This document shows positions 17,722 through 30,335 of a stretch of DNA of 64,000 bases, in pieces. A model generated the notes under the pieces. That model had not been told where the DNA came from. It was given only the letters and a program-made list of their open reading frames with translations, and made no database searches. Within the stretch, counting starts at the first letter, position 1; each line of letters begins with the position of its first letter. This DNA is from Deltaproteobacteria bacterium. GTDB lineage: Bacteria > Myxococcota_A > UBA796 > GCA-2862545. The stretch is from NCBI GenBank assembly GCA_006226595.1, contig SBGP01000109.1:1-64000 (forward strand). The letters run 5' to 3'. Made by a program: the position numbers and the translations under genes.

Positions 17722-18239
17722 GCCGCCACTTCGCGTTTCTGCGCAGCATGAACGTCGGCGGCCGGCGGGTCACCAACGACGAGCTCGTCGCGCTGGTGGC
17801 GGGTCTGGGTCTCGCGGAGGTCGCCGCGTACCAGGCCGCGGGCAACCTCACCTTCGTGGGCGACACCAGCGAACAGGCGCTGTGCGACGCCCTCTCCGAG
17901 GGTCTGGGCTACGCGGTACCCGTGATGATGCGCACCGCGGACGAGCTGGCGGCGATCGCCGGGGCCCGCCCGTTCACCGAGGCCGAGCACGCCGCGAGCC
18001 AGGGCAAGGTCCAGGTGTCCCTGCTCGCCGCACACCCGCCGGACGACGCCGTGGCGGAGGTCCTCGCGATGCAGACCGAAGAGGACCGCCTGCGCATCGA
18101 CGGCCAGCAGCTCTACTGGCTGCCGAAGGGCGGGATGAGCAGTGCCGAGCTCGACGTGCTGCGCATCGAGAAGCTGCTCGGCATGCAGACCCGGCGGACC
18201 CAGGGCACGCTCCAGCGCTTCCTGCGCAAGTACGCGTAG
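17718..18239 (+). CDS. DUF1697 family protein
   Basis: 173 aa, GTG start overlapping the stop of the WD40 gene (GTGA). It matches DUF1697: an N-terminal FAFLRSMNVGGRRVTNDEL, a central YQAAGNLTF, and a C-terminal TRRTQGTLQRFLRKYA region. The family is small, soluble and widespread in bacteria with no settled function; the fold has ferredoxin-like parts. Translational coupling suggests expression together with the WD40 protein, although DUF1697 genes are usually solitary. Confidence 0.88.
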   Translation: MSRHFAFLRSMNVGGRRVTNDELVALVAGLGLAEVAAYQAAGNLTFVGDTSEQALCDALSEGLGYAVPVMMRTADELAAIAGARPFTEAEHAASQGKVQVSLLAAHPPDDAVAEVLAMQTEEDRLRIDGQQLYWLPKGGMSSAELDVLRIEKLLGMQTRRTQGTLQRFLRKYA

Positions 18240-18240
18240 G

Positions 18241-18990
18241 CTACAGGCCGCCCCCGCCGAGGCCGCCGCCCAGCCCGCCGCCGAACCCGCCGAAGCCCGG
18301 GCGCTTCCACGGGGTGCGCTGGCGAAGCTGGATCTGCTTCCACAGCGGGCAGTCCGGCTTTCCGCGCCACTTCGCGGCGACCAGCTCGTCCCCGTGCTGG
18401 AAGACGAAGGCCCCGCGAACCTCGTCGTCGCCGCAGCTCACGTCGCCTTCCGGCAGCTGCACCCACGACAGCGTCCCCTCGCCTTCAGGCGCGGGCCACG
18501 ACGGACGCCAGGCCTCCCCGACCGGCCAGCCCCCGGGGAGCTCGAAGCTCTCCGCGGTTCCCGTGGCCACCTTGCCCTGAGGCGCGAGCTCGGCGAGGAC
18601 CGCGTCCACAGCGGCCTGATCGGCCTTCACGCCGCGATAGCGCAGCGCCAGCCACTCGCCTTCCTTCTGCGAGCGGAACATGGACACGCTCGCCGCGGGC
18701 AGCATCAGCGCCTCGTCGGGAAGCAGCTCGTGGGCGAACATCTCGGCGGGATGGCAGTCCACGGCGTCCACGTCCGGCACCGCCCCGGCCCCCTTGGTGA
18801 CCTTGCACGTGCTCGGCTCGGGAATCGGACCCGTCGACGGCCAAGGACCCATGTCCACACCAGGCTGGGCCAGGAACCACGCGGCGGCGGCCAGCACGAG
18901 CACGCCTCCGATGGCCAGCGGCACCACGGGCAGCTTGCCACCCTCGGGCTCCACCGTCGCCGTCTCGATGCCGGTCATCTTCTCGGACAC
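18241..18990 (-). CDS. Single-pass membrane protein with Gly-rich tail
   Basis: About 249 aa. A short cytoplasmic N-terminus is followed by one membrane helix (VPLAIGGVLVLAAAAWFLA) and a periplasmic domain with four Cys in CxV and DCHP contexts. The C-terminus is Gly-rich (GFGGFGGGLGGGLGGGG). The start is a GTG preceded by GGAGG at five bases; an ATG four codons later and an ATG nine codons earlier are alternatives. No family recognised. It is convergent with the DUF1697 gene, one base apart. Confidence 0.72.
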   Translation of the reverse strand: MSEKMTGIETATVEPEGGKLPVVPLAIGGVLVLAAAAWFLAQPGVDMGPWPSTGPIPEPSTCKVTKGAGAVPDVDAVDCHPAEMFAHELLPDEALMLPAASVSMFRSQKEGEWLALRYRGVKADQAAVDAVLAELAPQGKVATGTAESFELPGGWPVGEAWRPSWPAPEGEGTLSWVQLPEGDVSCGDDEVRGAFVFQHGDELVAAKWRGKPDCPLWKQIQLRQRTPWKRPGFGGFGGGLGGGLGGGGL

Positions 18991-19088
18991 GTCGCCTCCA
19001 CAAGCGGATGGTGTCATAGCTCATCGCATCCATCGATCGAGGTCGCGGTCTGGCGCACCGGCGGGCATTGTGGGCCGGCGGAGGTTGC

Positions 19089-19589
19089 ATGATGGATTGG
19101 CGGAGAGGCGCGGCAGCGGCGGCGCTCGTGGTCGCGGGGCTCGCAAGCGTGGGCAATTCGACCGTGAACTACGCAAGCGCCGAGATCGACGAGGTGCAGG
19201 CTCACCTCGAGCCCGGCGAGGAGCTCGTCGGCACGCTGATCGCGGTCGGCTCCGGCGGCGCCATCCAGCGCGTGCTCGGGGGCGAGGTGCAGGCGTGGGC
19301 GGTGACGGACCCGGCGGACACCGCCGACAACGCGGACACCGCCGACAACGTGGACGAGGAGATCGGGCGGACGCTGACCTTTGCCCTCGAGAGCGGCGAG
19401 TTCGTGCCCAGCGTACCGCTCACCGGCGAGCGCACGACGCTGACGACGCACATCGACCAGGTCACCGAGCTCGAGGTGCGGATTGCAAACCGCGCGCGGG
19501 TCGCGGTCGACGTCGTGTTCAACGCGCGGGCGACCGAGCACCACGACGAGACCCCTTCGATGACGCTCACCTGGGAGCCAGCTCCGTAA
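19089..19589 (+). CDS. Exported protein of unknown function
   Basis: 166 aa. GGAGG lies five bases before the chosen ATG; a second ATG follows directly. A Twin-Arg-free signal peptide (RRGAAAAALVVAGLASVG) ends near residue 25. A short repeat (DPADTADNADTADNVDEE) forms an acidic linker, and the rest is beta-rich, with VTELEVRIANRARVAVDVVF resembling an immunoglobulin-like fold. No family recognised. It is divergent from the Gly-rich membrane protein. Confidence 0.7.
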   Translation: MMDWRRGAAAAALVVAGLASVGNSTVNYASAEIDEVQAHLEPGEELVGTLIAVGSGGAIQRVLGGEVQAWAVTDPADTADNADTADNVDEEIGRTLTFALESGEFVPSVPLTGERTTLTTHIDQVTELEVRIANRARVAVDVVFNARATEHHDETPSMTLTWEPAP

Positions 19590-19674
19590 ACCGGAGCCAT
19601 ACACGGCTGTGTGGCACAAACCGTCGAACTCCAAGCCGCGGAGGGCGTCGCACTCAGCACACACGGAGGTGCTC

Positions 19675-20124
19675 ATGCACAAGCTCATCGCGCTCGGTCT
19701 GTTCTTCGCCCCCACCGCCCTCGCCTGCGGCCCGTATGTGCCGCGGCCGCAGGTGAACGCCCACGCCATCGTCCACGCCGAGCTGCCCGACGGCACCGCG
19801 GTGTCCACCACCCGGCGCGCGGGCGAGCTGCGCATCGTGCGCGAGGGCAAGCCCACGCTCGTGCAGGTCGACCTGTGGAGCATCCGCGACCTCGACGTGG
19901 TCGGCGATCAGCTCGTGCTCGCCGGCAGCAGCTGGGGCCAGCCCGCTCTGCTCGTCGGGGACGGTGCGAACTGGGAGCACGTGTGGGTCGAGGGCATGGG
20001 CGAGGTCGTCGACGTGACCACGCAAGCGGTGCCCGGCGGGCTCGTGTTCGCGGCATCCGTCGACGGAGGTGGCGATGGGCCGACCCTCGCTGTGGCCCAC
20101 TGGCCGCGCGTCGAGCGAAGCTGA
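19675..20124 (+). CDS. Small lipoprotein
   Basis: 149 aa. A GGAGGTGCTC site precedes the ATG. The signal peptide ends in a lipobox (TALAC, Cys18). The mature part has repeated short strands (VDLWSIRDLDVVGDQLVLAGSS; WGQPALLVGDGANWEHVW) like two propeller blades or a small beta-sandwich. No family recognised. It is convergent with the helicase gene, six bases apart. Confidence 0.72.
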   Translation: MHKLIALGLFFAPTALACGPYVPRPQVNAHAIVHAELPDGTAVSTTRRAGELRIVREGKPTLVQVDLWSIRDLDVVGDQLVLAGSSWGQPALLVGDGANWEHVWVEGMGEVVDVTTQAVPGGLVFAASVDGGGDGPTLAVAHWPRVERS

Positions 20125-20130
20125 CCGCGC

Positions 20131-24543
<4,413 letters not shown>

Positions 24544-24633
24544 GGACCCTTCCCCTAATCCGCGGGTCGCGCCGCGGGGGTGCCCTGGTGGCAGCGGATG
24601 TCAGCATCCTCCCCGCGCGCGGCCGCGACCGGG

Positions 24634-25149
24634 TCAGCCGCCCCAGTTCTGGATGATGCCGATGTCCGCGAAGGTCGCGCTGCTCACCTCGAACGAGGCC
24701 TCACCATAGGTGAAGGTCACGTCGGAGAGCTCGATGGACGCCTGCGGATCGCTCATCGCGTCGCTCGCGTCCACGGTCACGGTCAGCGTGCCCGCGGTGG
24801 CTTCCCAGGTCTCGTGAACGGTCCGCTCGACCAGCCCGTCGGTGCAGTAGTTGTCGGCAATCGGCGTGGCGGCGACCGCCCGCATCGTGTCGTCGCCCGC
24901 GTCCGTGAAGTCGATCACCCGCGTCGCCGTCGACGACCCCGCCTCGGCGACGATCCCCGCGACGTAGATCTCGAGGGCAACGCTGTTGTCCTCGTCCCAC
25001 ACCTGCAGCCAGGTGTCCGTGCAGCCGATCGACTCGCTGAGGCCGGTCTCGAAGCCCTCGCCCACCAGGTACGCCGCCGCACCCGAGTCACTGTCGTCGC
25101 CCTCGCTCCCCGCGCAGCCTACGAGCAGCGCGATCCACGCGTAGCGCAT
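24634..25149 (-). CDS. Small lipoprotein of unknown function
   Basis: 171 aa. A very short signal (RYAWIALLVGC) gives a lipobox Cys near residue 12, then an acidic SEGDDSDSG linker. The mature part is beta-rich with two further Cys (IGCTDT; NYCTDG), probably disulfide-bonded. No family recognised; the layout resembles the other small lipoproteins of this window. It is followed upstream (on the same strand) by an SDR gene 27 bases away and may be cotranscribed with it. Confidence 0.75.
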   Translation of the reverse strand: MRYAWIALLVGCAGSEGDDSDSGAAAYLVGEGFETGLSESIGCTDTWLQVWDEDNSVALEIYVAGIVAEAGSSTATRVIDFTDAGDDTMRAVAATPIADNYCTDGLVERTVHETWEATAGTLTVTVDASDAMSDPQASIELSDVTFTYGEASFEVSSATFADIGIIQNWGG

Positions 25150-25176
25150 GGTCTCTCCGGTCCGTGCTCGCGCAGT

Positions 25177-26022
25177 CTAGCCGACGGTCTCGCCCCCCGC
25201 AGCCTCGGCGTAGGTCGCCTCGTACCGGGCGCGGGCGGCGTGGTCGGCCTCGGCGAAGATCCGATCCACACCGAGCAGGCGGCCGATGCGCTCGTACACG
25301 CGCCGCGGCAGGATCGCGGGGAGGACCGCCGCCAGCCGTCCTGAGCGCGGCACGTAGACCTCGACCAGGCCGCGATCGAGACAGCGCATGACGCCGTGGG
25401 CCACGTCCTCGGGGGCGATGGGCTTGGGCCAGGCGAGCTCCCGTGCTCCGGTGAGCAGCGCCGTGCGTACGGGGGTCGGGCACACGTAGGAGAGCTGCAC
25501 GCCGGAGTCGATCAGCTCCTGGCGGACCGCCTCGGTGACGCCGATCACCGCGTGCTTCGACGCCGAGTACACCGCCGCATAGGGCGTTCCCACACGACCC
25601 GCGGTGCTCGCGATGTTCACCACGTGACCCCGCCCGCGAGCCCGCATGCGCGGCAACACCGCGCGCATGCCGTGCATCACGCCGCGCACGTTCACCTCGA
25701 GCTGTACGTCGTCGCGATCCGGGTCGTTGGCGAGGAAGGGTCCGAGGCGCATGATGCCCGCGTTGTTGACGAGGATCTCGATGGGCCCGATGTCGTCTTC
25801 GATCTCGGCGACCACGGCGGACCACGCGTCGGGGTCGGTGACGTCGAGGCGGAAGGCGGGCATGTTGAGCGCTTCGGCGGTCCGTGCGAGCACCTCGGCC
25901 TGGACGTCGGCGAGCACCACCTTCGCGCCCCGCGCCTTCAGGACCTCGGCGGTGGCGCGCCCGATGCCCTGGGCACTGCCCGTCACCAGCGCCACCTTGC
26001 CCGACCACGAACGTCCCGCCAT
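25177..26022 (-). CDS. Short-chain dehydrogenase/reductase (SDR)
   Basis: 281 aa. A classical SDR: the TGSAQGIG nucleotide loop near residue 14, NNAG near 92, the catalytic Ser in NIASTAG and the YSASK dyad near 155. Asp at the end of beta-2 (VVLADVQ) suggests NAD(H) preference. The C-terminal 60 residues (RLAAVLPAILPRRVYERIGRLLG) are typical of SDRs acting on lipids or hydrophobic alcohols. The start was chosen at the ATG giving MAGRSWSGKVALVTG; the upstream open frame is non-SDR. The substrate is unknown. Confidence 0.93.
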   Translation of the reverse strand: MAGRSWSGKVALVTGSAQGIGRATAEVLKARGAKVVLADVQAEVLARTAEALNMPAFRLDVTDPDAWSAVVAEIEDDIGPIEILVNNAGIMRLGPFLANDPDRDDVQLEVNVRGVMHGMRAVLPRMRARGRGHVVNIASTAGRVGTPYAAVYSASKHAVIGVTEAVRQELIDSGVQLSYVCPTPVRTALLTGARELAWPKPIAPEDVAHGVMRCLDRGLVEVYVPRSGRLAAVLPAILPRRVYERIGRLLGVDRIFAEADHAARARYEATYAEAAGGETVG

Positions 26023-26118
26023 GCAAACCCCCGGCCCAAAGTCAGTTTCGCACAGGCACGACGCGAATGGCGGCACCCCCATGACGCGCCGCCGCACGCG
26101 AAATAGACCAGCCCCGCT

Positions 26119-26826
26119 ATGAGCGAGACCAAGCCACCCCTCGAGTCCTCCCGCCTCCGCAGCCGCGGCGGCTGCCTGTTCCTGGGCCTGCCGCTCGTGC
26201 TCGTCCCGGCGATCATCCTCGCGTACGCGGGCGTGTGGGGCCTCGGCCTCCGCGGTCGCCCCGCCGAGGGCGACACCGTGCGCGTGAGCTACGCGGGCTG
26301 CCCCGAGGCCGGCGCGCCCGTGCTCGCCCGGGTCGAGCAGATGGGTCTGGGAGACCCGCGGATCGAGGAGCAGGAGGGCGGCTTCGCGCTCATCGCCCGC
26401 ATGCCGGCTGACGAGCGGGTCGCCGCTCAGATCCCGATCACGCTCACCGAGCGCGGCAAGTTCGAGCTCTACTGGGGCGCCGAGCGCGCCGAGCGCGTGG
26501 CCGGCCCCGAGGACGTGGTCGAGGTGTTTCCGCGCATGACCGGCGACGCGAGTGCGACCAGCGTGGTCAAGCTCGACCCCGAGCTCGCCGGGCCGCTCCA
26601 GCGCCGCCAGCTCGAGGACCCGCAGGCCCACCTCGAGGTCTTCGTGGACGACGTGCACGTGGACACGCTCAACAACACCTCGCCCCTCACCGAGAACGAG
26701 GTCGACATCGAGCCCATGGCCGAGGGCGCCCGCGACGCGATCGAAGAGGCCGCGGCCCGCGCGGTCGTGCTCGCGAACCCCCTGCCGTGCGACATCGAGC
26801 ACACGGGCACCGAGACCGTCCCGTAG
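26119..26826 (+). CDS. Single-pass membrane protein, SecD P1-like periplasmic part (tentative)
   Basis: 235 aa. One helix near residues 20-42, then a periplasmic domain. Pairs such as ITLTERGKFELYW and VEVFVDDVHVD after a central basic/acidic stretch recall the first periplasmic (P1) domain of SecD/SecDF-type proteins, but I cannot confirm this. An ATG follows a weak purine-rich site. It stands between a divergent SDR gene and the surface-protein gene downstream. Confidence 0.7.
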   Translation: MSETKPPLESSRLRSRGGCLFLGLPLVLVPAIILAYAGVWGLGLRGRPAEGDTVRVSYAGCPEAGAPVLARVEQMGLGDPRIEEQEGGFALIARMPADERVAAQIPITLTERGKFELYWGAERAERVAGPEDVVEVFPRMTGDASATSVVKLDPELAGPLQRRQLEDPQAHLEVFVDDVHVDTLNNTSPLTENEVDIEPMAEGARDAIEEAAARAVVLANPLPCDIEHTGTETVP

Positions 26827-26897
26827 CGAAGCGCCCCGACGCCGCGCAAGGCTCGGCGAACGGCCCCTCCACGGCGTAGCATGAGCCCGGAGGTCGC

Positions 26898-29800
26898 TTG
26901 CGCAGTCCGCTTCTCCTGCTCGCCCTGCTCAGTGTGCCCGCCGTGAGCGGGGTCACCGAGGTCGTCGTGTGCACCGGCACCGTGTACGACACGACGGGAT
27001 ACCTGGTGACCTGCGACTACCCCAACGTGAACCAGGCGCTGGAGTCTGGCGCGTCGACGATCTACGTGTACGCGAACGGCTCGGGCCAGGGCTATCCGCC
27101 GTTCACCGTGGGACGGGCGGTGAGCATCGCGGGCCTGCCGAACCTCGCCGCCAAGTACCCGACCTTCGACTCGGCGGCGGCCCAGCCTGCCGCCACGCTG
27201 GCGTGCACCAACTGCCCGATCACGATCGCCAACCTCACCCTCGACGGCACCGCCTACCGGTCGCTGCAGGTCGACGGCGCCACCGTCACCGCCCAGAACC
27301 TCGAGCTGCTCGCCGAGAGCCAGGCCACCGACGCCGAGCCCGCGATGGTCATGTGGGGCGGCTCGTTCGAGGGCACGGGCGGCGGGCTGACCACCATCCA
27401 GCAGGCCATCTCGATGTATGGCGGCCAGGCGCGGTGGACCGACGGCGTGTTCGAGTCCGAGGATGGCTACCTGCTGCTCTCCGGGGGCGGAACCTTTCGC
27501 TTCTACAACAGCCAGCTGTTCAGCCCCGGCTTCGGCAACGGCATCCAGGTCGACAGCGGTCGGGTCGAGCTGCTCCAAGGCACCGAGCTCCACGGCCACT
27601 CCTCCGACGAGGTCGACACGCGCGCCGAGGGCAGCCTCGTCGAGGTCGGCGGCGGCGACTTCTACTGCCAGGACGCCATACTCAGCGACGGCTACGGCTG
27701 GGCTGGCACACTCATCTACGCGTTCGGCACCCAGGGCAGCCCCGCGGGCTCGGTCGAGCTCGATGGCTGCACCCTCGACAGCGGGGTGACCTCGGGCGGC
27801 GACGGTGGCCTCGTCTTCCTCCAGTACTTCCAGAGCATCGTCGCGACGGACACGGTGTTCTCGAATGGCGAGGGCTCGAACGGCGGCGCGGTGAAGCTCA
27901 TCGATGTCGAGTCCGCGCGGTTCAACGGCGGCACGTTCAGCAACAACAGCGCCGTGGGCCTCGACGCCTCGGTCGGACATGGCGGCGCCATCGGTGCGAT
28001 CAGCACCCCCCTGATGCTCGACCACGTGCAGTTCACCGGCAACAGCGCCGTGCACGAGGGCGGCGCCGTGTACGCGGGCAACCTCGCGGGCCTCGACTAC
28101 GACGGCAGCCTCGAGGTGTGGGGAGGCAGCTACAGCAGCAACCTCGGACGCCAGGGCGGCGCGCTGTTCGTGAACGACCTCACCACCGTGTCCCAGGTCT
28201 ACGGCGGCGCCACCTTCGACAACAACGACGCCGAGCAGGGCGGCGCGGTCTACATCTCGAACAGCCCGTGGACCGACGCAGACAGCGCCTACACGAACAA
28301 CCGCGCCACCGAGGCGACCAGCTCGTGGAACGAGGGCGGCGCGATGGTCACCGACGGCTCGCTCGTGCAGATCTCCGGCGCCTCGTTCGCAGGCAACCGC
28401 ACGGCGGGCTTCGGTGGCGCCGTGTCCGCCGACGAGTTCGCACAGCTGCAGATCGACGACAGCCGCTTCTCGGCGAACGTGGCGGACAGCACGGGCGGCG
28501 CCCTCGACATCCCGGCCACCAGCCTCGGCTGGGTGAACAACTCGGTGTTCTGCCGCAACAGCTCGGGCAGCGAGGGCGGGGCGATCTTCGCGTTCGGCGG
28601 CAGCGACGCCAGCACGGGCAGCTGGCGCAACCTCGTGTTCTTCGCCAATGACGCGGTCAACGGCGGGGCGATCCACGCGGATGGCGGCGCCGTAGCCCTT
28701 GCCTACAGCACCTTCGCGTACAACGACGCGACGGCCGGTGGCAGCCTCTACGCCGACTACGGCGGCGAGATCGCGGTGAGCACCAGCCTGCTCGCGTACA
28801 CGGTCGGCGGCGACGGCGCCCAGCTCGGTGCGAACGACGCGCCCGCCCTGTCGCTCGCGGGCTACGCCTACCAGAACACGGCGCAGACGGCCGGGGCGGG
28901 GGTGTCGAACACGATGGTCGCCCTCAACGCCGACCCCTTCGTGAACCTGTCGTCGAGCGCCGACTGCGCGGCCCTGTCGTGGGTGGTCAACGACGACGTC
29001 GGCGGCGCCACCGCGGGTACCGACCCGCTGAACCCACCCGACACGCTCGATGCCGACGGCGATGGCGTGTCGGTGGCCGATGGCGACTGCGACGACACCG
29101 ACCCCACCCGCTACCCCGGCAACGCCGAGGTGTGCGACGCGAACAACGTCGACGAGGACTGCGACGGGCTCGCGGACGACCTCGACGTCGATGGCCCCGC
29201 GCCCACCGGAACGACCCGCGTGTTCTTCGACGAAGACGGCGACGGGTGGGGCAACGTCGCGCACCAGCTGTGTGATCCGGGGCCCCGCTACGTCGCGCAG
29301 GGCGGCGACTGCAACGAGGCAGACACCGCGATCAACCCGGGCGCCACCGAGGTCTGCGACGATCTCGGCGTCGACGAGGACTGCGATGGCGTCGCCAACG
29401 GTGCCGACGCCGACGGCGCGAGCGTGCGCTACACCGACGCGGACGGCGACGGCTACGGCGACGACGCCACCGGCGCGGTGCAGTGTCCCGGTGACGGCCT
29501 CGTCGAGGCCAGCGGCGACTGCGACGACGCGGCGGCCACGGTCAACCCGGGCATGCAGGAGCAGTGCGACCCCGACAACGTCGACGAGGACTGCGACGGG
29601 GCTGCCGACGACGCAGACACCGGCGGGGCTCGCGGGCTGTCCCAGTTCCACGCCGATCGCGATGTCGACGGGTTCACCGGCGGCGACACCGTGCTGCGCT
29701 GCGACCCGACCGAGCAGTACCTCGAGGCGCCGAGCGAGCTTCTCGACTGCGACGACAACAACGGCGAGATCTACCCGGGCGCGCCCGAGTACTGCGGCAC

Positions 29801-30284
29801 CGGCGAGGACGAGGACTGCGACGACCTGATCGACGAGGACGACGCGGTCGACGCCATCGAGTGGTTCGTCGACGCGGATGGCGACACCTTTGGGGCCGGC
29901 GATCCGACCCTGGCCTGCGCCGCGGACGGGCTGGTCGACAACGACCTCGACTGCGACGACACGAACGCCGACATCAACCCGCTCGCCGAGGAGGACTACA
30001 CCGACCTCATCGACGAGAACTGCGACGGCAACATCGGCGACCAGGACGAGGACGGGTTCCTCAACGCGGCGGTCGCGACCGAAGGCCCCATCGACTGCGA
30101 CGACACCGACAACCGCATCCACCCCGAGGCGACCGAGATCCCCGGGGACGGCATCGACCAGGACTGCACCGGCGAAGATGCGGTGAGTGTGATCGGCGGC
30201 GGCTGTGGCTGCGAGACCAGCGGACGCGGTGCGTGGTGGCTGGCCATTCCCCTGCTTCTCGGCGCGCGCCGCCGGAGGGCCTGA
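26898..30284 (+). CDS. Large surface protein: beta-helix, six MopE-type repeats, MYXO-CTERM-like tail
   Basis: 1128 aa. TTG start eight bases after GGAGG; signal peptide to about residue 20. Residues 30-700 are a right-handed beta-helix with polymorphic-membrane-protein-like FxxNxA...GGAI/V turns. From about 715 come six repeats of DGDCDDxDPxxxPGAxExCDxxxVDEDCDG type, the calcium/metal-binding MopE motif. The end is GGGCGC, a hydrophobic helix and RRRR, a MYXO-CTERM-like anchor. It is probably an adhesin or surface scaffold; beta-helices can also be polysaccharide lyases, but no active site is evident. The last two MopE repeats are degenerate. Confidence 0.88.
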   Translation: MRSPLLLLALLSVPAVSGVTEVVVCTGTVYDTTGYLVTCDYPNVNQALESGASTIYVYANGSGQGYPPFTVGRAVSIAGLPNLAAKYPTFDSAAAQPAATLACTNCPITIANLTLDGTAYRSLQVDGATVTAQNLELLAESQATDAEPAMVMWGGSFEGTGGGLTTIQQAISMYGGQARWTDGVFESEDGYLLLSGGGTFRFYNSQLFSPGFGNGIQVDSGRVELLQGTELHGHSSDEVDTRAEGSLVEVGGGDFYCQDAILSDGYGWAGTLIYAFGTQGSPAGSVELDGCTLDSGVTSGGDGGLVFLQYFQSIVATDTVFSNGEGSNGGAVKLIDVESARFNGGTFSNNSAVGLDASVGHGGAIGAISTPLMLDHVQFTGNSAVHEGGAVYAGNLAGLDYDGSLEVWGGSYSSNLGRQGGALFVNDLTTVSQVYGGATFDNNDAEQGGAVYISNSPWTDADSAYTNNRATEATSSWNEGGAMVTDGSLVQISGASFAGNRTAGFGGAVSADEFAQLQIDDSRFSANVADSTGGALDIPATSLGWVNNSVFCRNSSGSEGGAIFAFGGSDASTGSWRNLVFFANDAVNGGAIHADGGAVALAYSTFAYNDATAGGSLYADYGGEIAVSTSLLAYTVGGDGAQLGANDAPALSLAGYAYQNTAQTAGAGVSNTMVALNADPFVNLSSSADCAALSWVVNDDVGGATAGTDPLNPPDTLDADGDGVSVADGDCDDTDPTRYPGNAEVCDANNVDEDCDGLADDLDVDGPAPTGTTRVFFDEDGDGWGNVAHQLCDPGPRYVAQGGDCNEADTAINPGATEVCDDLGVDEDCDGVANGADADGASVRYTDADGDGYGDDATGAVQCPGDGLVEASGDCDDAAATVNPGMQEQCDPDNVDEDCDGAADDADTGGARGLSQFHADRDVDGFTGGDTVLRCDPTEQYLEAPSELLDCDDNNGEIYPGAPEYCGTGEDEDCDDLIDEDDAVDAIEWFVDADGDTFGAGDPTLACAADGLVDNDLDCDDTNADINPLAEEDYTDLIDENCDGNIGDQDEDGFLNAAVATEGPIDCDDTDNRIHPEATEIPGDGIDQDCTGEDAVSVIGGGCGCETSGRGAWWLAIPLLLGARRRRA

Positions 30285-30289
30285 GCACG

Positions 30290-30316
30290 AAGGGCGCCCC
30301 CGAGGGGACGCCCTTT
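30290..30316. terminator. Bidirectional terminator hairpin
   Basis: Arms AAGGGCGCCCC and GGGGACGCCCTTT around CGA, with one bulge or mismatch. It lies between the convergent beta-helix gene and the PLD operon, with A/T ends on both arms, so it can work in both directions. Confidence 0.8.
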
Positions 30317-30335
30317 CCGTCGCGATGCGCGCGGG

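Noticed and set aside
26469-30122. A 1217-codon open frame antisense to the beta-helix protein
   Set aside because: It is a shadow of the repetitive Asp codons (GAC read as GTC); no start signal or domain is present.
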